Positions 1 through 12,092 of a stretch of 64,000 bases of DNA are shown here, one piece after another. Positions within the stretch are counted from its first letter, which is position 1, and the number at the start of each line of letters is the position of its first letter. The notes under the pieces were generated by a model. It did no database searches, was not told the DNA's origin, and worked only from the letters and a program-made list of their open reading frames with translations. A program made the translations under genes and the position numbers. Source of the stretch: Callipepla californica brunnescens (Eukaryota > Chordata > Aves > Galliformes > Odontophoridae); NCBI GenBank assembly GCA_023055505.1, contig JALIRH010000001.1, positions 91,356,530 through 91,420,529 on the forward strand. Reading direction: 5' to 3'.

Positions 1-1987
1 TTTATTTGACACACCAAATATCACAGGTCTCGTTGGGAAAATCTTTAATCACAGTTTTTTTACTGCTTCAGATTTACAAACAAAAGTTTTTAAAACAGGG
101 AGTCCGTGAAAAAAAAAAAAAAAGTATATCATAAAATAGTCTTAAAAAAGACAAGGAAACAAATTAATAAATGTGAAGTCTCCATGCAAGTTGCCATCTC
201 ATTTCTCAACTATTATGTTATGCTTGCTTTATAAATTAGGATTCTTTTTTCATAATCATGAGTGCGTTTGAAAAATAAATAGAAAAAACATGAGATTCTC
301 AGGCTATTATGTCTACAGCTAGGATTTAAAGAAAAATAATACAGGTAACATAGTTTCCCGAAAACATTAGCTTTACTCCTGTACTGGTTTGTTTTTAAGA
401 TCTTTAAAGTTTATAATGATCTAGCAAAATGTGAAGACTTCGGCTAACATCTGGACAAGCGTATTGATTTTAAAGGACTCCAGTCTACACATAGAAATAG
501 TAGTATCTTATCCTTTAACTACATGTATATATAATGATATTCCAGTTATTACCGAATATTTTTTCTTGAAAATTATATTTAAAAAAATATTATAGTTAAA
601 AAAAAATATGAAATAATATCTATGATATTGCACTTCCTAACTACCTCTCCTGGAATACAAAAGAATTGGAACAAGCTGTTATGAATGATTTAGTGATTTC
701 CCCAGTGTCCAAGTATATTTTTACTTTCAGCTAAGCATTGCAAAAATCTTTTCATTTTTTTTTCTTTGAACTAAGGCACTGGAAATACTGAGGTTTTAGA
801 GAAAATCACAAATCATAATACAGTCCAGGTTATAAAATTTCTTTGTCCATTCATGTTTAACATTTGGTTCAAGTTCTAGGTCCTGAGATCATCCATGATT
901 CAATCTGTATGGATGTGCAATGTATATCACGGATACATGTTAAACATCATTTTATTTTTCTAAATATCTATACATGTCAAGTCAGGCAGCTGGTTCTACA
1001 ACCCAGCAGATGGTTGTGGAGTACTTCACAGCAGTTTCTTTGGAACCTCAGGGTGGTGATGTTGGAGCAGACTGGTGAACGTTTGCATTCCACCAGCACT
1101 GGGCAATGTTTTCCTCAGTGGAGCTGAAATTTTTTATTTTGTTTTATAAATCTCCTAATGGATTGGCACTTGCTATTTCAAAACTTGCTCCCCTGCCCTT
1201 ATTCTTCTTGCCAGAGATGGATTAAGCAATCACAGCCACACTTGATTCTATATTTGCTATACGAGCCTGTTCTATGCATAGGACTATTTCATTTGGCATG
1301 TTTTTCACCATGGGCTGTAATTTTTTTACAACTGAAAACAAAAAAGCTTTTGAATCTGAGGAACAGTGCAGGCAATAACTGAATGTGAAAATTTTTGTTT
1401 ACCAGGGAAGCACAAGAGGCAGTTACAGACTATGCTCAAATTCTCTATGGAAATATCAACAAAAGAAGTGTTCTTTTTTTCTTTTCTTTTTTTTTCTTTA
1501 TTATTTTTTAAATACACTCATCTTTTTTGTTTTCCCATGTTAAATACACTAAATGTTCCTGGTAGCACTGCAGTAGCCAACTTTGAAATTTGTCTGAAGC
1601 CTGAAATTTAAATAAATTAATGTAATTTTCAAGTGTATGCAATATATTTTTGAAGATAAATCTTAGCTTGCACAATTTATATCCTATGTCAGATGGGAGG
1701 TAAACCATTAATTCTGAACAATATTACACATATTCACTTCTAGTAAAACCTTTATTTTAACATTAACTGCAGTGAAACATTCCTGTATAATGTGCTTTTA
1801 TTTTCAGCCATTAATTGTAGTAGTATATGGTTATTCAATTTAGCAGCACAGAAGGTAACTACTGTAAACATTACACTCCATTTAAGAAAAGTAAAAACAA
1901 TTCATGGAGTTTCTAGTTCAAGAAATAAAATCATGAGTGGCCAAATGGATCTGCAAACTGAGTCTTTACTATTGGTCATGCTGTGTT
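1..1987. other. AT-rich non-coding stretch, nothing recognised
   Basis: The sequence is AT-rich with scattered A and T runs, including a pyrimidine-rich patch near 1470-1507. Open frames here are short, lack any family motif and have no supporting splice context. I see no repeat family or RNA gene. Confidence 0.6.
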
Positions 1988-2340
1988 AAAAAAAAAAAGA
2001 AAGGAAAGAAAGGAAAGAAAGGAAAGAAGGAAAGAGAGAAGGAAAGGAAAGAGAGAAGGAAAGGAAGGAAGGAAAGGAAGGAAGGAAGGAAGGAAGGAAG
2101 GAAGGAAGGAAGGAAGGAAGGAAGGAAGGAAGGAAGGAAGGAAGGAAGGAAGGAAGGAAGGAAGGAAGGAAGGAAGGAAGGAAGGAAGGAAGGAAGGAAG
2201 GAAGGAAGGAAGGAAGGAAGGAAGGAAGGAAGGAAGGAAGGAAGGAAGGAAGGAAGGAAGGAAGGAAGGAAGGAAGGAAGGAAGGAAGGAAGGAAGGAAG
2301 GAAGGAAGGAAGGAAGGAAGGAAGGAAAGAAAAAGAAAGA
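1988..2340. repeat. Large GGAA (GAAG) microsatellite with impure purine flank
   Basis: An 11-A run and an impure GAAAG-rich purine stretch (about 1999-2075) lead into an uninterrupted GGAA tract from 2076 to 2327. That is 252 bp, or 63 units, followed by a short A/G-rich tail. The whole tract is purine on one strand. A 4-nt period read in triplets gives a repeating Lys-Glu-Gly-Arg on one strand and Phe-Leu-Pro-Ser on the other in every frame, so long open frames arise without any coding function. Pure homopurine tracts can form triplex DNA, and GGAA is the core site of ETS-family factors; use of either property here is inference. Confidence 0.98.
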
Positions 2341-5300
2341 ATAATAAGAAAGTGGTTTCAGTATCAGTTACTGCTCTACTCATATATGCTGCCTGCCAGG
2401 AAATTTGTCTGGGGGAAGTTGAACACTTTCCCATTGAAGTTATATGGGCACAATCCCTATCCTTTGAAATAAATAATCTATAGGAGTATTTTTGCAGAAA
2501 AAAAATCTTTACAGTGATTAAAATGTAATTGCTCACTGGGAACTTGTTGCATAATTCAGTATCTGTCTCTATAATGGGAACAAACTGTATAGTTTGAACA
2601 TGCTTTTAGATGCAGATTGAGCTCTTTTCTATATCGAAGATGAAAAGCAGCCTTGGACTTGCCTGATAACTGCATTTGATTTTAGAATGAAAGTAGACAA
2701 ATTGGGAAAGTAAAATTTCAGGATCAAAGCTCCATCACAGAATCTTTTACAAGACTAAGAAACAGAGTACAATGGAGGGTACTTTTATTCAAAGGTGTAT
2801 CAAAATTGAATGCTTTATTTCAGAGACAGATTCTTTTTATCCTTGGGATAGCATAGAGCGAATGCAACCTAGAAGTTAAGAAAAAAAAGCTTAGAATAAA
2901 GTATAGAGGAGAAAAATGGGCATGCTCAGGGAAATCTTTTCCTTGCCTATTCCTGAGGTTACTGATGTAAACTTCAAAGGAAAGTATTTTTATCTCTCAT
3001 ACTTTAATATGTTACTGTTGATTTTGCCAAGGGTCACTGGGAAACCAGGCTTAGAAAAACTCAAAGTGGATTTATTAAAAAAAAAAAAAAATACCAGGCT
3101 CAGTTTCAGTCTACTATCTTTATTTCCTATCGCAAGGCACTAGAAATGCCAAAAAGCAAAGAGGAAAGGGAAAGGTAGCTCCAACATGCTCTTTTAATCT
3201 AACTAATCTATGTCATGATTAAAACAGTATTTAGATAAACCAAGCCACTCATCTTTACTTCTATTCTTTCCTTTCTAATTAGTTCCAGCGGACATGAAAA
3301 ACACAATTTTGTTCAAATACAGGAAAATTGGAAAACAAATTTAAGAAAAATAACTGCTCAAGGTTCACATGCCATATATTTATTCAAATGACTGTGTATT
3401 GCACCCCATGCTCTTGAAAAACTCCTATATTCTCAGAAATGTTGCCAGAAACTATAATGTAGAGGTAAAAATACATGATTCTGTATCCATAATTATGCCT
3501 TTGTCCCCTAAGATCTATCCATGGTCAGTCACTGTAATTTTGCCAAAAAAGAAGTTCCTTGGAGGCAGTGTTTCTCCCAGAGTTGTAGGGAGAGCTAACT
3601 CTCCAACATAATTCAGTATTTCAAGAAAGTAACATTGATGAGAGAATTAGGCATGTTTGCAGCTGCTGATTCATGTGATGAGAGGATGTGCCATAAACTG
3701 TGAAGCATCTGGAGTTTCCTATAGGATGATTATCTCTTTCCCAGGTATGTTGCATTGTCTTAGCCCAGATGGTAAAATATATATCTGAGAACAGGTTTTA
3801 GCCTTTTGGCCTTTAAGCAATTGGATGTACTGCTGTTCTCATAGCTGCTGATGTCTTTCAGAGAGCAATCTAGAAGCACTCTCAGCCTAATTAATTGTGG
3901 CCATGAAGCATACAGATGTAGCTGCAAACACATCAAAGCATTGTAAGCACTCGACAAAATGTCTAAACTGCTTGCCTTCAAAATCTTGACTTTTTCATCT
4001 GGGAGCTAATCGCTCATGCAGAACTGGTTTATTTTGTTTGCATTGATTATATTGATGAAGAACAGGCAAAGAGAAGCTAGAGCTGGAGCCCATAGTGCTT
4101 CACAAGCTCATATACAGATGATATTATATACAGACAGACCTGCTCAAAGTCCAGCAATGTTATCTCTGATGCCACTCTGTGTGTGTTTGTTACTATAGAC
4201 CTATGCAGGTATAGAATGATGAAGGATCTACACAACTCCTGTTGGCTCTCCCAAAGAAAATATTTGAAAATATTCTCAAAGAAGAGTTCTTGAGCACATA
4301 TAACTGACCAGGAAGAAAGAAAATTAAGAATTCATTTCCATTAACCTCTATAATTTTAGATTTAGCTATTCAGCAACTGAATATATGGCCTTACCACAGG
4401 AAACATATTTTAAGCCAGTATGAGGGAAAGGAGAAACAAGAAGAATGTAGAACAATGTGGCTCAGATTCTTCCCTGAAGATTTATCTGTTCTATTTCTAA
4501 AATATTTTCCAAGCCAACTGATGGTTTAGGCCACTTACAGGCAACTTTTTTATAGATTTGCATAAAATGATGATGTAATTAGTCTGTGACTTTGCAAATT
4601 CAGTCATATTAAGGAAATGATGAGGTTACGAGCATTTCATAGAACTAATCTTAGTTATTTTTGACTTAATAAAACATACATTTTCTTTTAGACAGTGTAA
4701 AGAGTGCATGGCCAACAATATAAGAAAATCAGAGGGTTTTATGAGTTTTTTTTTCTTTTTTCCTGTAAGGCCAAACTTTCATTACTTTTTCTTTTTAACC
4801 TAATCTCCATTCGAAACATACCACTTACCCAAATGTTCTTCTTTCCTTAGTTTTACTCCTTTCCATATAACAGTAATGATTTGAATCACAGCTGTTTCAC
4901 AGGGAAAACCTACTACATTTCAGTGCAAGAAAAGTAAGTCTGTTTAAAACAGATTCAGTGTTAGATTTAACTAATCTATTTCACTTTGCACAGAAATGGA
5001 CTGGAAATTAGCATGATCAGTTATAGCATCTCAAATGTAAGGCCAGTAGCAAGCAGCTGTGAGGAATAATTTCATAAGCTATTTCAGCTAGAGGCATAAG
5101 AATATTTCTTCTTGGGTACTGAAATATTGAGGAGTTATCTAAACTCCTAGTCTGTGAGCTAGTTACAGGGCAAAATAATGTATTTCTTTCTACATCTAGT
5201 TCATAAACAAATCTCCACAAATCTACTGTTCAAGTAGGTAATACCTTGCAAATGATTACGGATGTTAGGGTACATATAGAGAGTTTCTGCAATAAAAAAC

Positions 5301-5605
5301 ACCTGCGACAAGTGTAGATCAAGTCAAGTAAGTAGTGTTTAAATGGCTGAAAAAAAAAATTTGTAAAAAAAAGAAAAAACACTTGCAACAAAAGAAATAT
5401 ATTTAGAACAAGTAGAGTGGTAGCATGAAGCAAGAAAATAAGAAATTAGTGTGTGATACCCTATCAGAGATTAAATCTGCCATTTTATCTCTGATTACCA
5501 ACTTCATGGCAAAGTGAATAACTGAAAAGCATGTCTCAGTTATCTTCATATAACTGGTGTCTGATCACAGACGCATGATGTAATGATGTTGAGTAAGGGG
5601 TGAAA
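2341..5605. other. Non-coding stretch, nothing recognised
   Basis: AT-rich unique-looking DNA. A small hairpin (GGAGAG-CTAA-CTCTCC, 3589-3604) and short A-runs (around 3077-3090) are the only local structures I noted. No repeat family, RNA gene or credible exon was seen. Confidence 0.55.
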
Positions 5606-5747
5606 TGTCATGGTTTTATGATTTTTGTTGTATTGTTGATATTCCACATCATAACGTCATGTGGTGTATTGGAAGTTAGAGAGTTAATGCTACAGCTCTG
5701 TGGATCATTGGTAGTTATGGATATGCTTGTCTCAGAAGAGAGGGAGA

Positions 5748-5762
5748 ACTACATTCCCCAGA
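5748..5762 (+). promoter_or_regulatory. ZNF143/Staf-like site in LTR-A copy 1
   Basis: The 15-mer ACTACATTCCCCAGA matches the known vertebrate ZNF143 (Staf) core ACTACAATTCCCAGA at 13 of 15 positions. The same 15-mer is exact in copies 2 and 5. The match is seen in the sequence; binding is inferred. Confidence 0.4.
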
Positions 5763-6027
5763 GGGCTTTGTGATGCTTTGTATTTTTACGTGTTTTCTGC
5801 TCAGAGGGAAAAGATAAACTGTCTGCAGTCACAGGACACTCTCTTTCCTTTGGGATCGACTCAGCAGTGGGTGCTCGCTGCCGTCTCGCCTTCAGCGTTA
5901 GCGTAAGGCCTTCGGTTTATCGGACACTCTCTCTTGCTCATTTTATTTGATTCATTAGGCTCAATTCCAATTATACTGCATTATGTTGTGTTATTTTACT
6001 TTCTGATATTTTTTATTGGTAAATTAA

Positions 6028-6040
6028 CTTTCCTCCTCAG
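6028..6040 (+). promoter_or_regulatory. Splice-acceptor-like tract in LTR-A copy 1
   Basis: CTTTCCTCCTCAG is a pyrimidine tract ending in CAG. It is identical in the copies at 11662, 42856 and 60339 and nearly so in the other two. Whether it was a retroviral or host splice acceptor is unknown. Confidence 0.3.
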
Positions 6041-6176
6041 ATCATTGCTGCTGTTTTGTTTCAAGGCCTATCTCCCTTTTCCCTTTTCCCTTTCCCCTTG
6101 TCCAGGGTGTGAGCCTGTGGGTCTCCTTCCTCAGTTGTCACGGATCCAGGCCGAACCAGCCCACAAACCATTGACA

Positions 6177-7019
6177 GATGTCTAAGAAGTATCTGAAATA
6201 TTCTAAGATTGGATGTTCTAATATTGGATTTAAGACTGGAATCTCAGCTGCTGCTCCCAAAATGTACAGAGCTCCCATGTTGTATGTTATTTTTACCAGC
6301 CTAGTGTAGATAAATTAGAATTGCTATGGCATCTAAAATGATAGACGGCATATACACCTAGGCAACTGAATTTAAATATCTGAATCTGGAGCTAAATTCC
6401 GTTCAGAAACCTCTGCCAGGGAGAAAGAATAAATGAAATGGTAGAGAGAAGTAAAAAGGGCTCTTGATCATGGCAAGTGTTTAACTTTGGTAAATGACTT
6501 CTGAGAAACAAGTCAGACCTCAGCAAAAGAACCTGATCCAGATTTCAGATTTTCTTGTCTGTGGAAAACAGTACAAGAGTCTGCAATGTATTATTGTGAG
6601 CAAGTAATGTAAAATATGTAAAACTAAAATGAATCTATGAATTTACAGCCATGTGATAAAACCCTTTTTTGATTTTTTTAATATATGCACAGAAGACGTC
6701 TCTAAAAACTTGGATTACACAGTTGGAAAAAAATGCCTAAAAACATTAAACTTCTTAACAAGTAGAAGATCTAACATAGTCACTGTTGTCTCACAGATAA
6801 AAAAAGCAATGACACAAGAATGGTCCCCTTTAACTTGCTAACAAATTGTTTAGCTTAAGGTGATTTTACCTTTACCATCAAAACAGAGCTCAGTAGCAGT
6901 GATTAACAGTTATAATAGATTCTGGAAAACCTGAGTTGGTAGGAAATACAATTAATCTTATAGTCCACACCCTTCTTCCCAAAGTAGACTCATCTATACA
7001 TAAATCATTCTTGACAGAA
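6177..7019. other. Non-coding stretch, nothing recognised
   Basis: AT-rich, unique-looking sequence between LTR-A copy 1 and a CR1 fragment. Nothing in it could be assigned. Confidence 0.55.
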
Positions 7020-7150
7020 CTGATCACAGAATGGCCTGGGTTGGAAGGCACCTCATGGATCATGAATCTTCAACCCCCCTGTCACAGGCAGGACCATCAA
7101 CCTCTCCATTTAACACTAGACCAGGTGCCTGCTTAGCCTGCCCAGCCTGC
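7020..7150 (-). mobile_element. CR1 LINE 3' end fragment
   Basis: The plus strand reads 'atcacagaatggcctgggttggaaggcacctc', then 'caaccccc' and a 'ctagaccagg' block. This is the reverse complement of the CR1 3' untranslated region. Only the extreme 3' end is kept, as is typical of 5'-truncated LINE copies. Confidence 0.8.
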
Positions 7151-7777
7151 CTAATATATATAATAATAGCAGATCAAAAATTGGAAAACAAACAACAAAA
7201 CAAGTGCTCTGTTTTCTTTCAGAATAGAATTCATCCAAATTTGGTCCCTCTTTCTCCTAGTATGTGTTCAGTAAACACATAAATTCTCTAGGGAAGATGG
7301 TAGGTAGTGAGAATAAAACTTGCTGATAATTTTATGGTATTCAGTGTAATAAAAATAAAAGATGACTGATAAGATGTGCACAACAATGTCAAAATATTGA
7401 CTTAGTAGGCAATAAAGTGGCAAATGAAATTCAGTGTTGATTAGTGCAAATTAGAGCGCATAGCAAAACAAGATGAACTATATACAAAGATTCTAAGCAG
7501 TTATTGCCACAGAGGTAAGAGAGCTGGGATTTACTAAAGATAGTTCTATCAACATTTTTTTTTTGTTCATTATAAAAAAAGGCAAATTTTAAGTATGATA
7601 ACAAACAGAAAAAACAAAGATCAATCAAACCAACAAAGAAAAAGAATAAAACATCCTGATATACTGGTGTTCTGAATCTTCCTTTGTGAAAGAGAACAAT
7701 AGAAGAGATGCAAAGAAAGTAAAGATGTTTTATTAAAGATTTCTACACAACGATTTTTATGAGATTCCCATTTTGCC
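7151..7777. other. Non-coding stretch, nothing recognised
   Basis: AT-rich sequence between two CR1 fragments, without a recognisable element. Confidence 0.5.
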
Positions 7778-8660
7778 ACAACCTCTTTTTAGGTAGTTGT
7801 AAAGGGCAATAAGATTTCCCCTGAACCTCCTCTTCTCTAGACTAAATAATCCCAGTTCTCTCAGCTGCTTCATTGCACCTCATGAGCTTCATTGCTCTTC
7901 CCCTCAATGTTTTTCTTATAGTAAGGGACACAAAACTGAACACAGTACTAAAGGTGCAGCCTCAGCAGAGGCTAGTAAATGGGGATGACCACTTTCATAC
8001 TCCTACTATTTTTAATACAAGCCAGGATGCCATTGGCCTTCACTTCAGCCTGGGAACAATACTGACTCATGATTAGCTGAGCACTGATGAAAATCCACAG
8101 GTCCATTTTGCCACCCAGCTTGCTTCCTGCCACTCTTGTCCAAGCACATAGAATTGCCTGGGGTTGTTGTGGCCTAAGTGTAGGATCCAGCACTTGGTCT
8201 TGTTGAACTTCACCCCACTGGCCTCAGTGCAGCAATCCAGTCTGCCCAGACCACTCTGTAGGGCATTCATACCCTCAGGCAGATCCACTTTTCCTTCCAG
8301 CTTGGTATCATCTGAAAACTTACTGAGGGTGCACTCAGTGCTCTCATCTAGGCCATCAGTAAAGATATTGAACAGGTCAGGCTCCAATACTGACCCCCCG
8401 AGGAATTTAACTTTTTTCTAGATACCAGCTGGATTCAACTCCACCATTCTCTGGGCCTATCCCTCCAGCCAGTTCTTTACCCAGAAAAAAGTGTACCTGC
8501 CCAAGTCACAGGCTGCCAGCTTCCCCAGGAGAATACTGTGAGAGGCAGTGTCAAAGACTTTGTTGAAGTCTAGGTAGACTGTGACAACAACCTTTTTCCT
8601 TATCCACCAGGCAGGCCACCCAGTGTTAGGAGATGAGGCTGGTCAAGCAGGATCTGAAGA
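7778..8660 (-). mobile_element. CR1 LINE, 5'-truncated, with RT C-terminal half
   Basis: Reading the minus strand, this copy runs from the middle of the reverse transcriptase into the C-terminal region of ORF2 and stops short of the usual 3' octamer repeats. Diagnostic blocks on the plus strand include 'tgttgaacttcaccccactgg', 'catcagtaaagatattgaacag' and 'gtcaaagactttgttgaagtc'. It is 5'-truncated near 8660. Frame changes and stops show that it is dead. The lower-coordinate boundary is approximate because the 3' end is diverged. Confidence 0.92.
8073..8387 (-). pseudogene. CR1 ORF2 reverse transcriptase fragment
   Basis: This is a 104-residue open remnant of the CR1 reverse transcriptase palm and following region. 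The start of the frame is just the first Met in a truncated element, not a real initiation site. Residues 24-27 read FSDD, matching the catalytic F/Y-x-D-D box with both aspartates retained, followed by TKL. A '[13 protein letters not shown]' segment matches the conserved block after the palm. The protein breaks soon after. It once copied LINE RNA at nicked chromosomal DNA; nothing suggests present activity. Confidence 0.88.
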
Positions 8661-11417
8661 CGCTGTTTGAAAAGAATCAAATAAGCAGGAAATAATTTAG
8701 AAATATTTTTTCCCTGGAAAACCCTGACGTTCTTGAGCAATGTGAGTTTTTAGGACTTCTGTGAAAAAGTTATGTCCTTCCACTTAATAGCCCCAACAGA
8801 TTTTAGTTCTATAAATACATCCACACCCCAGACCAAATCAGATCTTCACTCAGTACAGAGAAAGAAGGAATGCACAAGTGGTTTTAAGCTGCTTTTATAT
8901 CCCAGTACCCTGGTCTAAAAACATATTTAACATATCTGAGAGCATCATTAACTTTAGGATGTTCTCCAACATCTTCACCAGCTTCACAAGCTTGGAGCAC
9001 TGGGCAGTGTCACACTACTGGCCGTGTGCTATGGGAACTGATCTCCCATTAGAGGGCTTCACTAGCCCTCTTTATGAACAAAATGGAAAAGATCAAATTG
9101 CTTTGTCTAGCATACTTTCCTCTTATGAAAAATATGAGAACCCACATGAGAGATAGGATGTTGCTATTACTTTTTGCCTCTCTAGAGAATGACAGGATTT
9201 GTAGATAACAGTCAGTAACAGCCTCATGAAATGGTGGAATTCACCTGAATGATTTTGAGGCAAACACAACAAAAAGAAGACTGCAAACGCAGTGAGAAGC
9301 TTCTTGTAGTTGCAGTGTTTGTTCTTTCAATTAAAAGTCAGTTATCTTTCAATAAGCATGAGTCCTCCAGTGTCATTAGTCTGGAGGTTGTACATGCAAC
9401 AAAACTATAGTCCAGGAGCTGGAAGTCAAGAGAAGTCTTTCTTGCTTCATAACAACAACTGATGGCTTCCATTTGCCTTCCTTTCTGTCTAAATTTAAAC
9501 TGAAAGAGTATCTTAATACAAAATTGCTTTAACTGTACTTAGCATAGGCAGAAGCCAGAGCAGGAATTGTTAGCCTTGCTTCTGCTTCAAATCTAACAGT
9601 TTATTCCTCTTTTTCACTGGTTTAACAATTTATTAAGTTTATTGTATAAACATTGTTTTATTTCAATATTAATGATGTTCCATTTTCATATCTCCCCATT
9701 TAAGGAATTATTTTCTCAGTATAATTGCATGCTGAAATAAATACATGATTATATGACATGAAATATAATATAAACAAGCTCCAAACAGTGAATCAATGCT
9801 AATGTTATATAACTGGACTGCTCATCTTTGGAGTACTTCTGCAGCAGAGCTGTGCTTTTGGCTTTACATGAATCTAGGATGACATGAATCTGGAAATATA
9901 TTCTACTTTATAAATCATAGGTGGTAATCACTAAGAAAATGCAAAAAAAAAAAAAAATCTTTCTTGGAGCTACATATATTTTGGTAGCTAAAAACATGTG
10001 CTGCAACTCAGGATTTGCACTTTCATATCAATTCCTTAATGGCACTGAGGCTTGATGCAAAGCTTTCAAATGATGTTTTACTTTGAACCAGCCTATTTAT
10101 AACAATATTGACAGAAAGGAATGAAAGACAGACCAGTCTGGAAGTACACAACTGCTAGTATAAAAACTAAACTGTTGCAACGTGAGACCCTCTCTCGTTC
10201 TAATAAAAGCTGCATCATAGAAAGGATTAGGTTGGAAGGGGACCTTAAGGATATTGCCATGAGGGTGGTGTACATACACCATATTAATTAAAATAGGAAT
10301 AGTCTGGTGTAGAACCAAGGTAATGATGAAATCATTATATTTGCTAGGATGCCATAATAGGTTGCTATGCCCAGAACAAATTTAAATTGCATGCTGTTAA
10401 GACTACCTGGCTTAACATTGCATCTAGCAACTTCAAACAGCTCTACATTAGCTTAGCTGTTATGATACTGTACTCTGTTATGCAGTATAATTGTGTCTGA
10501 TTTCTTTTCAAAATAAACAAGAAGTACTTGTTCTTACAATAAAAATGTAATGTATTTTTACATGCTTGTTTTTTTGAAGTATCTTGCATTTACATTTATG
10601 CTCCTACTATATGTACCACCATAAACCCTGCTTACGTTATGAACCATTTTTATACAACAAATTCCTTGTTTATGCATCATTCATGATGCCCATGCAATAG
10701 AAGAGAAATTCACTGTTTTAAATTTTTTTAAATGTTATAGTATAAAGTTGAGGCTGGCAGATATTCTATATTAAATATCCTATTAGTTCACCTATGTATG
10801 CAATATTTTTGTAAATTAATCTTCTGTACTGATATCTCAGTAGCAAATCACACTCAATAGGATATAATACCAAAATATTGTGTCAATTGAGACTTTGTAA
10901 AAACTTATATGTGATGGCACTAAGAAGTAGATACATAAATATTAAGAAGGAAGTCAATATAGCTTCAACGTTAAAAAAAGAAAAAGCAATTCTTAGAGGA
11001 AAGCAAAACTTTACGTAGTTAATTTCTGTTATGTTTTTGTAAGCTTGGCCAATAGTACAGATTCAGGTCATAAAAATGAAGCTAGGGAGGTACATAACCT
11101 CTTATATTTTATACATAAAAATGCTCATCAAGTACTTTCAGTTTGAAATAACCAATCAAGTGCACTCTAAGGTTGGTTGAGGAAACTGATCACATACAAC
11201 TCCTCTACCAGGAATAGCACTATTATGCTAACACTAAGAAACAGACATTTACTATTCCTTAAAGCTTCAAATTCCATCATCATAGTTATATTTTAATGTT
11301 CACTAAAATACATTTCCAATCTTAATATGACACAAAGATTCCAACACCAGAAGGATTTTTTCTGAATATTTTTTTTTATTTTCAAAATTTGTGAGAACAT
11401 AATCCATTATGTTTATA
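8661..11417. other. Mostly unassigned non-coding stretch
   Basis: AT-rich DNA. A moderately GC-richer patch at 8930-9140 resembles no family I know. A short CR1-like tail is listed separately at 10214. No genes were seen. Confidence 0.5.
10214..10262 (-). mobile_element. Possible CR1 3' tail remnant
   Basis: The stretch 'atcatagaaaggattaggttgg' plus 'aaggggaccttaagg' resembles the reversed CR1 3' terminus. It is only about 50 bp and diverged, so chance similarity cannot be excluded. Confidence 0.4.
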
Positions 11418-11661
11418 TTAGAATCATACAGTCATTAAGGTTGGAAAACATCATCTAGTCCAATCATCAACCCATGACTACCATGCCCACTAAATTATGC
11501 TCCTGAGTACCACATCTACAGGTTTCTTGAATGCCTCTAGGGACAGTGGCTCTACTACCTCCATGGGCAGCCTGTTCCAATGCTTGACCACACTTTCAGA
11601 GAATAATTTTTTCCTAATATCCAACCTGAACATATCCTGGTGCAATTTGAGGCTATTTACT
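11418..11661 (-). mobile_element. CR1 LINE 3' part, split by LTR-A copy 2
   Basis: The plus strand carries the reversed CR1 3' end: 'gaatcatacagtcattaagg', 'catgggcagcctgttccaatg' and 'ctaatatccaacctgaac'. The element stops exactly at the left target duplication of LTR-A copy 2. A short CR1-like continuation is visible just after the LTR (about 12237-12270), so the LTR inserted into an existing CR1. Confidence 0.9.
11657..11661. repeat. Target-site duplication TTACT of LTR-A copy 2 (left)
   Basis: TTACT directly precedes the TG of the LTR and is repeated directly after its terminal CA at 12237-12241. The 5-bp length fits ERVL-like and some other integrases. Confidence 0.9.
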
Positions 11662-11799
11662 TGTCATGGTTTTATGATTTTTTGGTACTGGTATTCCACA
11701 TCATAACATCATGTCTTGCATTAAGAGTTAAAGAGCTAATACTCCAGCTCCACAGATCATTGATAATTCCAGGTATACCTGTCTCAGAAGAGAAGAAGC

Positions 11800-11814
11800 A
11801 CTACATTCCCCAGA
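11800..11814 (+). promoter_or_regulatory. ZNF143/Staf-like site in LTR-A copy 2
   Basis: ACTACATTCCCCAGA lies about 50 bp upstream of the TATA-like box of this LTR. It is identical to the site in copies 1 and 5. Binding is inferred from similarity only. Confidence 0.42.
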
Positions 11815-11863
11815 GGACTTTGCGATGCTTTGTATTTTACGTGTTTTCCGCTCAGAGGGAACA

Positions 11864-11870
11864 GATAAAA
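11864..11870 (+). promoter_or_regulatory. TATA-like box of LTR-A copy 2
   Basis: GATAAAA, conserved as GATAAA(A/C) in the other well-preserved LTR-A copies, lies where the end of U3 would be expected in an LTR of this size. Confidence 0.5.
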
Positions 11871-12079
11871 ACCCCCAGCGGTCACGGGACACTCTCTTTC
11901 CTTCGGGATCAACTCAGCAGTGGGTGCTCGCTGCCGTATCGCCTTCAGCATTAGCGTAAGGCCTTCGGTTTATCGGACACTCTCTCTTGCTCATTTTATT
12001 TGATTTATTAGACTCAATTCCAATTATATTGTATTATATTCTGTTATTTTGCTTTCTAATATCTTATTTGGTAAATTAG

Positions 12080-12092
12080 CTTTCCTCCTCAG
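12080..12092 (+). promoter_or_regulatory. Splice-acceptor-like tract in LTR-A copy 2
   Basis: CTTTCCTCCTCAG followed by ATTGTTGC. It is among the most conserved blocks between LTR-A copies. Confidence 0.3.

Larger units (their letters stand above)
5606..6176 (+). mobile_element. Solo LTR, family LTR-A, copy 1
   Basis: The copy runs from a TGTCATGG start to a TTGACA end, the TG...CA boundaries of retroviral LTRs, and is 571 bp long. It aligns along its whole length with copies at 11662, 35266, 42856, 60339 and 63446. No internal retroviral region adjoins it, so it is a solo LTR. Unlike two of its relatives it has no matching 5-bp target duplication (left flank TGAAA, right flank GATGT), so either the flanks have mutated or the LTR formed by recombination between different insertions. 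It belongs to the same sequence subgroup as the 11662 and 60339 copies. Confidence 0.9.

Noticed and set aside
864..1382. Short open frames suggestive of small proteins
   Set aside because: No start context, domain, codon pattern or splice support; typical of random AT-rich sequence.
1937..2536. Long open frames on both strands over the GGAA array (Lys-Glu-Gly-Arg and Phe-Leu-Pro-Ser repeats)
   Set aside because: A 4-nt repeat with no stop in any phase is open in every frame; this is arithmetic, not coding.
5601..6181. Target duplication for LTR-A copy 1
   Set aside because: The flanks TGAAA and GATGT do not match; none is claimed. The same applies to copies 3 and 4.
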